From the NCBI GenBank assembly GCA_035515235.1, contig DATJBS010000076.1, positions 1-64,000 on the forward strand: a stretch of 64,000 nt of DNA. The letters are read 5' to 3'. Below, one piece after another: positions 42,864 through 51,411 of the stretch. This DNA is from JAMLHH01 sp035515235. GTDB lineage: Bacteria; Bacteroidota; Bacteroidia; Chitinophagales; JADIYW01. A model generated the notes under the pieces. That model saw only the letters and a program-made list of their open reading frames with translations, searched no databases and had not been told where the DNA came from. Both the position numbers and the translations under genes were made by a program. Position 1 is the stretch's first letter. Each line of letters begins with the position of its first letter.

Positions 42864-43613
42864 ATGCAAGATGTCAGCGAAAAATCGATCTTAATTCAAA
42901 AAGTTATAAGAATTTTAAAATCTAATCCTGCTGATTATACCTTTTTGAAAAAATTAGAAATCAAAGATTTAAACGAGCTCAATGACAGTATTCAAGATGC
43001 ATTATTCAATGACCAATCTGAGCATTGGAAGAAATTAGCCAAAGTCGTTAAGTTCTTTCCAAATTATATGAATGCAAAAATATCTGAACAAGTGATTGGT
43101 GCATATATCACCGCTAATGTTTGCTATCATATTGATACTACTGATTTGAATGGAATATCTAAACATCTTTCTATTCCATTTTTAGCAGAAGTAACAGAAA
43201 TTATTATCCCTTCAAAATCTTCTAGGCTAGTGAATGAAATGTCTGTTTCAATTTTGAAAAAAATCATTCAACATCTCATGGAGAACAATCAACATTTTGT
43301 GGTCGCTTCATTCATAGAAGTCGTCCATAGAAAGAGATTATTAGAACTTGTAGAATCTATTCAAAGGGAAAGCGACTTAATTAGATGTTCTGAATACATC
43401 CGTAATTCAGAAATTTTGAAAGATATATTTTTGAGTTTATCCTCCACTAAGCAGATGAAGCTTATAGAAGCTTCTATTGATTTAAATCAAGAAGCCATTA
43501 TCGTAAGAACTTTAAAATATATGAGTGATCGAGATAAATCAGAAATTTTAAACAGATTCGCTACTCAGCATCCGAAAGTCGCAGAAGCATTTATCCAAAA
43601 AGTGAATCACTAA
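42864..43613 (+). CDS. Helical protein of unknown function
   Basis: A 249-residue soluble protein predicted almost all alpha-helical, without signal peptide or membrane segment. Repeated helix pairs such as KSSRLVNEMSVSILKKIIQH, FVVASFIEVVHRKRLLELVE and LIEASIDLNQEAIIVRTLKY suggest a HEAT/ARM-like solenoid, but no family was recognised. The frame is open for 20 more codons upstream; ATG at 42864 (MQDVSEKSIL) is preferred because the extension is low-complexity Phe-rich. It stands alone on the plus strand and is convergent with the CDF gene, one base apart. Confidence 0.65.
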   Translation: MQDVSEKSILIQKVIRILKSNPADYTFLKKLEIKDLNELNDSIQDALFNDQSEHWKKLAKVVKFFPNYMNAKISEQVIGAYITANVCYHIDTTDLNGISKHLSIPFLAEVTEIIIPSKSSRLVNEMSVSILKKIIQHLMENNQHFVVASFIEVVHRKRLLELVESIQRESDLIRCSEYIRNSEILKDIFLSLSSTKQMKLIEASIDLNQEAIIVRTLKYMSDRDKSEILNRFATQHPKVAEAFIQKVNH

Positions 43614-43614
43614 A

Positions 43615-44517
43615 TTAATTTCCTTCCTCTTCGTGAAGACAATTGTCCTCTAGAGTTTCTACTTGAATCGTAGCATGCTCAATATGGTAATTAGATAAAA
43701 CGGCTTGAACCTTTTCATACAGATGAGCATACGTTATTTTTGATTCTGTAGGGATTTGTACATGTAATGAACCTACATGATAGTTTCCATCCATAGTCCA
43801 AATTCTTAAATCGTGAAAATCAATCACCTCGTCAATATTTCTTATATCTATTGATAATTGTTGCATATCGATATTTTCAGGAACGGATTGCAACATGATT
43901 TTCATGGTGTCGATAATATTTTTTACAGCATTTATACTGATAAAACCAGCTATTCCTATTGCTAAAAGTCCATCTATCCAATTCCAATTAGTGAAATAAA
44001 TTACTATAGAACCAATAAGCACAGCAATCCAACCTAATACATCTTCAAGAATATGAAGCATTACAGCTTTTCTATTATTATTGGTTTCGTCATCGTTTTT
44101 AAGTCGTAAAAAAGCAGCTCCATTCACTAATACTCCTAATATGGCTAAGCCTAGCATTCCTAAGCTGTGTACTTCTTTTTGAGATTGGAAGGACAAAACA
44201 GCACTATATACCATCACGGCAGCACCTACTAAGAGAACTACAGAAAGTCCTAAAGCAGAGACCAAATTAAATCTACGATAGCCGTATAAAAATTGATCTG
44301 TTCGTTTTTTCTTGGAAATCTTTTCAAAATAAACAGCTACACCTATTGCCATTGCATCCATAAAATCATGAAATGCATCCGCAACTATGGCTGTAGAGTT
44401 GGTCAATATTCCACCGATTAATTCTATAACCGAGAAACCAAGATTCAAGAAAAATGCAAAAGTTAATGCATTGCTCCCAGAAGAATGATGGTGATGATGG
44501 TGGTGGTTGTGCGACAT
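43615..44517 (-). CDS. Cation diffusion facilitator family transporter (zinc-type)
   Basis: CDF proteins export Zn or related divalent cations in exchange for protons. The 300-residue protein starts with a metal-chelating His run (HNHHHHHHH at 3-11), then six membrane segments. The transport site HxxxD occurs in ADAFHDFMDA near 46-55 and again in LHILEDVLGW near 154-163. A cytoplasmic ferredoxin-like C-terminal domain follows (HDLRIWTMDGNYHVGSLHV near 234-252), and the tail LHEEEGN is acidic. The His-rich N-terminus and HD...HD site favour Zn over Mn or Fe. It is monocistronic. Confidence 0.93.
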   Translation of the reverse strand: MSHNHHHHHHHSSGSNALTFAFFLNLGFSVIELIGGILTNSTAIVADAFHDFMDAMAIGVAVYFEKISKKKRTDQFLYGYRRFNLVSALGLSVVLLVGAAVMVYSAVLSFQSQKEVHSLGMLGLAILGVLVNGAAFLRLKNDDETNNNRKAVMLHILEDVLGWIAVLIGSIVIYFTNWNWIDGLLAIGIAGFISINAVKNIIDTMKIMLQSVPENIDMQQLSIDIRNIDEVIDFHDLRIWTMDGNYHVGSLHVQIPTESKITYAHLYEKVQAVLSNYHIEHATIQVETLEDNCLHEEEGN

Positions 44518-44562
44518 GAACTCGAATGTATTATAAATAAGTCAGTTGTGCTAAAGTCAGAA

Positions 44563-45429
44563 TTAAATACTTTTAGAATGTTGATCTAACCAGTTCAATG
44601 CGTAATTCCATAGTTCTTGATAGTCATCTTTAAAGAAACCCATATGTCCAATAGAAGAATAGTTGAATTTTTTAGGATCTAAGATTAAGCGTTCAACTTT
44701 TAACTTGTCAAAAACTTGAATCATATCTTCTACGTTTTTATTATTGGAAATTTCGTCATCCGTAGAGTTAGCCCACATAGATGGAATATCCAAATCCTTA
44801 TAGTGATGAAGAAATACATACTTACCTAGCGCTCTTTGGATATATCCAGAACCTCTGCACCATTCACTCCATTGAGCAGCGACATTTTTAGGCAATGGTT
44901 CACCCATTTTCATCCACGGAGAATTGGTATAACCCAACAATAAATTATTCAATGGAATAAAAGCACTCATAAAAAAATGTGCTTTTACTTTAAAAGGAAG
45001 TTTCATATTTCTCAAGCTGCCAGAAGAACTGCCATAATTGAAAATTGAACTTAAATCTTTTGCATTTTCCATCAATCCTACTAATTGCCCTCCAGCACTA
45101 TGACCAATCATATGATATGTTGTAGATGGAAATTCTTCTTTCAATCGCTCTAAAGCCGCTGTCTGATCGATTTGTCCCCAAGACACTAGAGAGGAAGGGC
45201 AAAGTTCGATAGAGCCTTTTAGAGAATCTCCGATACCTTGATTGTCGTAAGTAATAACTCCATATCCATGCTCTGCAAGAAATACAGCAAAATGATGATA
45301 GAAGCCACGTTTAATTCCTGTAGCCGGACAAATAATAACAGCACCTTTTACAAAATTGGTTTTGTAAAGATTACCAGCAATAGTGGTATGGTCTGAGCAA
45401 TATATTTGAATAGGTTGAACACTTAGCAT
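44563..45429 (-). CDS. Alpha/beta hydrolase
   Basis: A 288-residue single-domain hydrolase. VIICPATGIKRGFY near 31-44 forms the oxyanion region, GHSAGGQ near 108-114 is the nucleophile elbow with the catalytic Ser, and SIGHMGFF near 263-270 supplies the His. The acid residue is probably in NSTDDEIS near 215-222. A YDNQGIGDS stretch follows the second strand, as in the 'alpha/beta hydrolase YcjY/COG4757' group. The substrate is unknown. It is monocistronic, 45 bases upstream of the CDF gene on the same strand, so readthrough is possible. Confidence 0.85.
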   Translation of the reverse strand: MLSVQPIQIYCSDHTTIAGNLYKTNFVKGAVIICPATGIKRGFYHHFAVFLAEHGYGVITYDNQGIGDSLKGSIELCPSSLVSWGQIDQTAALERLKEEFPSTTYHMIGHSAGGQLVGLMENAKDLSSIFNYGSSSGSLRNMKLPFKVKAHFFMSAFIPLNNLLLGYTNSPWMKMGEPLPKNVAAQWSEWCRGSGYIQRALGKYVFLHHYKDLDIPSMWANSTDDEISNNKNVEDMIQVFDKLKVERLILDPKKFNYSSIGHMGFFKDDYQELWNYALNWLDQHSKSI

Positions 45430-45577
45430 AATGTAAAAAGACCGTTTTTCATGATGTATTGACTCGGTCCAAGAGCATCAAAAATACAGAAATATCAGCT
45501 TGTTATCATTAAATTAATGTCAGATAACTATGATTTAATAGCCATAGATGTGTGGATAAGATGTAAATTTACACGGT

Positions 45578-46522
45578 ATGTCTAAAATTGGAAATTCTAT
45601 CACCGAATCTATCAAATTTCTTGAAGATGGCGGCTTAGTAGGCATTCCTACAGAAACAGTTTATGGATTGGCCGCAAATGGATTAGATGCTAAAGCAGTT
45701 TTGAAAATATTTGCAGCTAAAAAAAGACCTTCTTTTGATCCCCTAATTTTGCATTCTACTTCAGATAAGATTTTCAATTGGGTGAGGGAAATTCCTGCTC
45801 CAGCTAAGAAATTGGCAGAAGCTTTTTGGCCAGGTCCATTGACTTTGATTTTGCCTAAGTCAGATTTGGTGCCTTTTGAAGTGACTTCCGGATTAGATAC
45901 AGTTGGAGTGAGAGTTCCAAATCATGAATTGACATTAGAATTACTACAAAAAATCAATTTTCCCTTAGCTGCTCCAAGTGCTAATCCCTTTGGATATATT
46001 AGTCCTACGACTGCTCAGCATGTCAATCAACAATTGGGTGATGAGGTAGATTATATTTTAGATGGTGGTGCCTGCGATGTGGGAATAGAAAGTACGATTG
46101 TCGGTTTTGAAAATAATGAAGCCATTATTTATCGGTTAGGAGGCCTATCTGTGGATGAAATTGAAGCAATTATTGGAAAAGTAAAAATTCAAAATAATCA
46201 AGCTTCAAATCCTAAAGCTCCTGGGATGATAGCTGTGCACTATGCACCTAAAAAGCCATTGATTTTAGTCAATGATTTTTCAGAAATTGAGGATGAACCT
46301 CAAAATGCATATTTGATTTTCGGTGCGAATATAGAAGTAGATATTGAAAGACAGTTCTTTCTCAGTTCTACACAAGATTATTACGAAGCTGCGGCTAAAT
46401 TATATGCTATGATGCGTCATTTAGACGAGTCAAAATTCTCTAAAATTATTGTTCAGCGTTTACCTGACATTGGTTTAGGCAAAGCCATTAACGATAGACT
46501 TTTTAGAGCTTCAGTGAAATAA
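45578..46522 (+). CDS. tsaC: Threonylcarbamoyl-AMP synthase (TsaC/Sua5 type)
   Basis: Makes L-threonylcarbamoyladenylate for the t6A37 modification of ANN-decoding tRNAs. The 314-residue protein has the YrdC domain (GGLVGIPTETVYGLAANG near 18-35, KRPSFDPLILH near 48-58, FWPGPLTLILP near 87-97, TVGVRVPNH near 109-117 and APSANPFGYISPTTAQHV near 132-149). A C-terminal Sua5 domain of about 100 residues follows (APGMIAVHYAPKKPL near 213-227). The added domain makes it Sua5-like rather than the short TsaC form. It is convergent with the DUF2490 gene, directly adjacent. Confidence 0.95.
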   Translation: MSKIGNSITESIKFLEDGGLVGIPTETVYGLAANGLDAKAVLKIFAAKKRPSFDPLILHSTSDKIFNWVREIPAPAKKLAEAFWPGPLTLILPKSDLVPFEVTSGLDTVGVRVPNHELTLELLQKINFPLAAPSANPFGYISPTTAQHVNQQLGDEVDYILDGGACDVGIESTIVGFENNEAIIYRLGGLSVDEIEAIIGKVKIQNNQASNPKAPGMIAVHYAPKKPLILVNDFSEIEDEPQNAYLIFGANIEVDIERQFFLSSTQDYYEAAAKLYAMMRHLDESKFSKIIVQRLPDIGLGKAINDRLFRASVK

Positions 46523-47257
46523 TTAATCTACTCTTGGTATCTGAGATTTGTACTTAGCTTTATCTTCCAATTTGATATTCAAGTTGAGGAAAATATACTT
46601 TTTAGCTCCCGCTTTCTCAAGGTTGTAATTGTATTGATGAATCAATCCTCCTTGTAGTCCAAAAGTTTTGTTGATTTGGTATCCAAGACCGATATAAGCT
46701 CTATTTCTCATAAAGTGAGGCATTTTTGTTGTCAGAAACACTTCGTTAAATGCAGTGACAAAAAAAGTTTTGGCTTCTATTTTTTCATGATTGATAGGAA
46801 CAGCCAATTGAATTCTATATCTAAAACGATTAGCAAAGTTTTTATTTAACCATCTTTCTTCTATTCTAAATCTATGCTCAAATTTTAAACGAGCAAGATA
46901 TTGACTGATGATAAATTGTTGCCAGATTCTAGCTTCTCTAATAATGGGTCCATCACTAAAATTATCTAAATCATGTGTTCCATAATGACCTGTACCTAAT
47001 AGGACTTGGAAATTTTTATTGATATTATAATAGATGCCTCCTTTCTGTTCATAATAGTTTAAATTATGAAAAGGCTGATGTAATCTAGTTTGTAATTCTA
47101 CCATTACTCCCCATTTTGGAGCAAAGGTGTATTGAAAATTCAATGTATTCCAATTGCCTACATTTTTATCTTTTACATTTTCTTGAGCCTGCAATAAATT
47201 ACAAGTAAGAAAAAAAAAGGATAAAACGAAGAGTAAGATTTTTTTTGGATTTGTCAT
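46523..47257 (-). CDS. DUF2490 family outer-membrane beta-barrel protein
   Basis: The 244-residue protein has a signal peptide (cleavage after LLQAQ near 25) and alternating amphipathic strands with aromatic girdles (FQYTFAPKWGVMVELQTRLH near 40-59, FQVLLGTGHYGTH near 83-95, RFRYRIQLAVPI near 148-159). The layout fits the small beta-barrel family DUF2490, common and uncharacterised in Bacteroidota. The last strand ends AKYKSQIPRVD rather than with a clear aromatic C-terminal residue. It stands alone on the minus strand. Confidence 0.85.
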   Translation of the reverse strand: MTNPKKILLFVLSFFFLTCNLLQAQENVKDKNVGNWNTLNFQYTFAPKWGVMVELQTRLHQPFHNLNYYEQKGGIYYNINKNFQVLLGTGHYGTHDLDNFSDGPIIREARIWQQFIISQYLARLKFEHRFRIEERWLNKNFANRFRYRIQLAVPINHEKIEAKTFFVTAFNEVFLTTKMPHFMRNRAYIGLGYQINKTFGLQGGLIHQYNYNLEKAGAKKYIFLNLNIKLEDKAKYKSQIPRVD

Positions 47258-47461
47258 AAGTAGAGAGTAGCTGAATTTTTAGAAGAGAATAATTCTTTAA
47301 TTATTAAGTGATTTATTGTAACATTACCACAGAAAAAATTAATTTACCTTTTATACTATTTGAGTGAATAGATCAAAAGTAACCATGATTTTATCAAAGA
47401 ATGTTTTTTTTGTGAAAATTCTATTCTTCAATGTGTCAATTTTACTATTAAATTTTAGATC

Positions 47462-47863
47462 ATGAAAAAAACATTATCGATCATCACTGCACTAATTGTT
47501 GTGATTTCTATTGCAATTTTTAGTTTTTATTATTTTGGATATTACGAAGAAGGAGATATGTCTGGCAAAGTGATGAGGATTTCACAAAAAGGATTTGTCT
47601 TTAAAACTTACGAAGGAAAAATTAATTTAGAAAGTTTTGGTGCATTGCGTGGAGCTTCGCCAATTCAAGAAGTTTTTGATTTTTCAGTAGAAAAAAGCAA
47701 TCAAGAAGTTATTAATACACTTCAAGAAGTTTCTTTAACTGGTGAAAGAGTAAATCTTCACTATGTGAAAAGATACGCTAAGTTTTTCTGGAGAGGAGAT
47801 ACTCAATATTTTGTAGATAGCGTGACGAGAAGCGCTAATAAATCAGAGGAAACACAAGAATAG
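47462..47863 (+). CDS. Conserved membrane-anchored protein of unknown function
   Basis: A 133-residue protein with a single N-terminal membrane anchor (about 7-28) and a small periplasmic domain: YEEGDMSGKVMRISQKGFVF, then KTYEGKINLESFG and WRGDTQYFVDSV. Homologues are common in Bacteroidota and are sometimes mislabelled 6-phosphogluconate dehydrogenase; nothing here supports that (no Rossmann loop, far too short). The domain looks beta-rich. It precedes metG on the same strand but metG has its own -7 box. Confidence 0.7.
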   Translation: MKKTLSIITALIVVISIAIFSFYYFGYYEEGDMSGKVMRISQKGFVFKTYEGKINLESFGALRGASPIQEVFDFSVEKSNQEVINTLQEVSLTGERVNLHYVKRYAKFFWRGDTQYFVDSVTRSANKSEETQE

Positions 47864-47902
47864 TTTTGTTGGGATTTGGTTCTTAATCCATTTTCTATTA
47901 AT

Positions 47903-47910
47903 TATCTTTG
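47903..47910 (+). promoter_or_regulatory. Putative -7 box of metG
   Basis: TATCTTTG matches TAnnTTTG exactly and ends 15 bases before the preferred ATG at 47926. It contains the TTG (47908) that would be an earlier start, which argues against that start. Confidence 0.5.
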
Positions 47911-47925
47911 TGCCACTTTTTAAAT

Positions 47926-50043
47926 ATGACTACAACTAAAAGATATACTATCACAGCGGCATTACCTTATGCTAACGGGCCATTACATATTGGGCACTTA
48001 GCAGGTGCATATATTAGCGCAGATATTTATGCAAGATATTTACGTTTGATGAAGAAAGATGTCATTTTTGTTTGTGGAAGTGATGAGCACGGTGCAGCAA
48101 TCACCATCAAAGCTATCAAAGAAGGAACTACTCCTCGAGAGATAGTAGATAAATATCACGCAATTTTAAGAGATAGCTTTAAGAAATTCGGTATTGCTTT
48201 CGATATCTATCACAGAACTTCAGAGCCTATACATTACGAAACCTCTCAACAGTTTTTTAGAATTTTAAATGAGAAAAATGCATTTGAAATTAGAGAAAGT
48301 GAGCAGTATTTTGATGAAGAAGCTCAGCAATTTTTAGCAGATAGATATATTGTAGGAACTTGCCCAAAATGTCAAAGTGAAAATGCTTACGGAGATCAGT
48401 GTGAGAAATGTGGATCTACATTAAGCCCTACAGAACTCATTCACCCTAAGTCTACTATAAGTGGTAGTACACCCATTTTAAGACAAACTAAACATTGGTA
48501 TCTCAAATTAGATGAGTATCAAAATGTCATTCAGAAATGGTTGGAAACAAAAAAAGGTGTTTGGAAACCTCATGTATATGGTCAGTGTATGAGTTGGATA
48601 GATGCAGGATTGCAACCTCGAGCAATGACTAGAGATCTGAGTTGGGGGATTCCTGTCCCACCCGAATTTGAAGGTTCAGAAGGCAAGGTGTTATATGTTT
48701 GGTTGGATGCCCCGATAGGATATGTATCTGCCACGCGTCAATTATTTAAGGAAATACAAGAGAAGTCTTATGAGTTTGCACAACCGCAATCGACTCATTT
48801 ATTAGATAAAAAAGAAGAAGATTGGAAATTATATTGGCAAGATGAAAATACTGAGTTAGTACATTTTATTGGAAAAGATAATATCGTATTTCATTGTATT
48901 ACATTTCCTGCCATTTTAAAAGCGACAGAACAATACATCTTACCAGAAAATGTTCCAGCAAATGAGTTCATGAATCTACAAGGAGATAAAATCTCAACTT
49001 CTAGAAATTGGGCAGTTTGGTTACATGAATATTTAGAAGAGTATCCTGGAAAAGAAGATGAACTCAGATATACTTTGATGGCAAATATGCCAGAAAATAA
49101 AGATAGCGAGTTTACATGGCAAGATTTTCAAGCCAAAGTCAATAATGAATTGGTAGCAAATATTGGAAACTTCGTTAATAGAGTAGTGGTTTTAATGCAT
49201 AAATACTATCAAGGAATTATTCCTTCTGTAGATTCAAGTGCATTCGACTCTACTGATGAGCAAGTACTTCAAGCTATACATTCCGCTTCTGAAAAGATCG
49301 CTCAATCTATCGAGCATTTTAAATTCAGAGATGCATTGGGTGCTTTCAATGAATTATCATCTGTTGGTAATAAATATTTAGCAGATTTAGAGCCATGGAA
49401 ATTGGTAAAAACAGATGAGAAAGCTACAGAAAAAGTGTTGTATATAGCAGCTCAAATATGTGGAGCTTTAGCTTTATTAGCTCAGCCATTATTACCACGC
49501 ACATCAGATAAGCTAATTAATATTTTTGGCTTGACTAAAGGAGATTGGATATCAGAAAACTCTATATTAGTAACATCTGGTACTCAATTAGGAAAAGCTG
49601 AATTATTATTTGAAAAGATTGAAGATAGCTTAGTGAATCAACAGATCGAAAAACTTGAAAATTCAAAAAAGACTAATTTGATAGACAGTTCGAGTCAAGA
49701 AACAGAATATTTGGCTGTAAAAGAAGAGATTACTTTTGATGATTTCTCTAAATTAGATATTCGTACAGGTAAAATTGTTGAAGCAACGAAAGTTCCTAAA
49801 GCAGATAAATTATTAAAGTTGACTGTAGATTTAGGATTTGAAACAAGAACAATTGTATCTGGAATAGCTGAGTTTTTCAAACCTGAAGATATCATTGGAC
49901 AAAACGTTTCGGTATTGATCAATTTAGCTCCTCGGAAATTAAGAGGTATTGAATCAAATGGAATGATATTGATGGCAGAAGATGCAGATGGTAATTTATC
50001 TTTCGTTCAATCAGATATTGAAGCAGGAAGAGTGATTAGATAA
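47926..50043 (+). CDS. metG: Methionyl-tRNA synthetase
   Basis: The 705-residue class I synthetase has YANGPLHIGHLAGAY (HIGH at residues 21-24), the zinc knuckle CPKC...CEKC near 146-166, WLDAPIGYVSATRQ near 258-271 and KMSKS as KISTS near 350-354. An anticodon-binding helical domain follows. Residues about 600-705 are an EMAP-II/OB-fold tRNA-binding domain (FDDFSKLDIRTGKIVEATKV, then ETRTIVSGIAEFF and NLAPRKLRGIESNGMILMA). This is the dimeric MetG form. The start at 47926 is chosen over the upstream TTG because the latter lies in the -7 box. Confidence 0.97.
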   Translation: MTTTKRYTITAALPYANGPLHIGHLAGAYISADIYARYLRLMKKDVIFVCGSDEHGAAITIKAIKEGTTPREIVDKYHAILRDSFKKFGIAFDIYHRTSEPIHYETSQQFFRILNEKNAFEIRESEQYFDEEAQQFLADRYIVGTCPKCQSENAYGDQCEKCGSTLSPTELIHPKSTISGSTPILRQTKHWYLKLDEYQNVIQKWLETKKGVWKPHVYGQCMSWIDAGLQPRAMTRDLSWGIPVPPEFEGSEGKVLYVWLDAPIGYVSATRQLFKEIQEKSYEFAQPQSTHLLDKKEEDWKLYWQDENTELVHFIGKDNIVFHCITFPAILKATEQYILPENVPANEFMNLQGDKISTSRNWAVWLHEYLEEYPGKEDELRYTLMANMPENKDSEFTWQDFQAKVNNELVANIGNFVNRVVVLMHKYYQGIIPSVDSSAFDSTDEQVLQAIHSASEKIAQSIEHFKFRDALGAFNELSSVGNKYLADLEPWKLVKTDEKATEKVLYIAAQICGALALLAQPLLPRTSDKLINIFGLTKGDWISENSILVTSGTQLGKAELLFEKIEDSLVNQQIEKLENSKKTNLIDSSSQETEYLAVKEEITFDDFSKLDIRTGKIVEATKVPKADKLLKLTVDLGFETRTIVSGIAEFFKPEDIIGQNVSVLINLAPRKLRGIESNGMILMAEDADGNLSFVQSDIEAGRVIR

Positions 50044-50086
50044 CAATATGTAAAATCTACTTTCGTTACTAACTAAATAAAGATTC

Positions 50087-51334
50087 TTGGAAATTTTATT
50101 GTTGATTTTTTACAGTGTTTTATTCTTACTCTTTGTATATAAATCCAAAGTATTTAAATCAACTAGTGTAAGTCCAACCGTATGGATGTTTTTAGCAATG
50201 ATTAAAATATCTGTTGCTATGTTATACAATTGGCTGAGTCATCAAATTCCAACTTTTTTTGATTCTAATATTTATTTTCTAGAATCCAATATTGTTTTTA
50301 GTTCTCTTCAGGAAAACCCATTGTATTATTTGCAGTTATTATTAGGACGAAATAATTACTTTCCGGAGCCCGAGCATTTATGTGGTTACATCGATAAAAT
50401 GGGGTATTGGTATGATTTTACCGGATATACCATAGTGAGAATTAATTCGATTTTGAGGCTATTTTCATTTGGATTTATTTCTATACATTTCCTTTTCTTT
50501 TCCTTTTTATCATTTATCGGAGGATATTATTTATATAAATTTTTCAGCGATAGAACAGATTTGTCTGAATACATCATTATAGGAATTATTTTTCTGATTC
50601 CAAATGTTTTGTTTTGGACGTCAGGGCTTCATAAAGAAGCATTGATTATTTTTTCTTTAGGGATCTTATTGCATAGTTTTAATCAGTATTTATATTCCAA
50701 AAGTTTTAAGTTTTTACTAATTTCTATTCTTGCATTTATATTTTTAATCCATGTGAGAATGTACATGTCATTAGTCATTCTGCCTGCTCTGATAGGATTT
50801 TATATCAATGAAAAAACAAAGTTGAAAGCAATTTATCCTTACTTGCTCTCATTTGTATTTTTGCTATTATTGGTCATATTGTATGATGTATTAGCTCCCA
50901 ATAAGTTGAGATTAGCGTATAAAATTTCTAGTTTTCAATCCTCATTTATTAACGCAACAGGAAATACGAGTTTTGAGGTCGATTTTGTAGGAAATAGTTG
51001 GATGAGAATATTGAGCTCTTTTCCAGAACATCTTTTAAATGGTTTTATTTATCCTTTATATAATCAATGCAAATTAACTTGGTGTAGATTGGCTTCTATA
51101 GATTCTATAATTTTATGCACTGTCATCTTTATCAGCTTTTTTAAAGTGAAGTATAAATACATTTTAGATAATAATATGGCATTGTTTTGCTTAAGTATTG
51201 GATTGGGATTAATGACGATTATTGGTGTTGTAGTTAATAATGCTGGTGCTATTGTAAGGTATCGTTCTGTTGCCTTGATTTTTATTTTCTTAGGATTATT
51301 CTTATCTTTCTATAAGTCAACAAAAAAACAATAA
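50087..51334 (+). CDS. Polytopic membrane protein of unknown function
   Basis: The 415-residue protein has about ten membrane segments and ends RSVALIFIFLGLFLSFYKSTKKQ near the membrane exit. Loops hold HKEALIIFSLGILLHSFNQY (near 183-202) and LIHVRMYMSLVILPALIGFY (near 218-237), a pattern seen in membrane glycosyltransferases or polysaccharide polymerases of the O-antigen type. No catalytic signature is certain. It has no surface-polysaccharide neighbours in this window. The start is TTG at 50087; the first in-frame ATG is some 33 codons later and inside a membrane segment. Confidence 0.65.
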   Translation: MEILLLIFYSVLFLLFVYKSKVFKSTSVSPTVWMFLAMIKISVAMLYNWLSHQIPTFFDSNIYFLESNIVFSSLQENPLYYLQLLLGRNNYFPEPEHLCGYIDKMGYWYDFTGYTIVRINSILRLFSFGFISIHFLFFSFLSFIGGYYLYKFFSDRTDLSEYIIIGIIFLIPNVLFWTSGLHKEALIIFSLGILLHSFNQYLYSKSFKFLLISILAFIFLIHVRMYMSLVILPALIGFYINEKTKLKAIYPYLLSFVFLLLLVILYDVLAPNKLRLAYKISSFQSSFINATGNTSFEVDFVGNSWMRILSSFPEHLLNGFIYPLYNQCKLTWCRLASIDSIILCTVIFISFFKVKYKYILDNNMALFCLSIGLGLMTIIGVVVNNAGAIVRYRSVALIFIFLGLFLSFYKSTKKQ

Positions 51335-51411
51335 AATTTTTCAATTATTTTATTGAATTAGATGCAATATCTTTTCTTTTGTTGTAAATTTATGATATTA
51401 AAATATATTCT

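Noticed and set aside
47462..47863. 6-phosphogluconate dehydrogenase
   Set aside because: The common database label for such proteins does not fit: no nucleotide-binding fold and only 133 residues with a membrane anchor.
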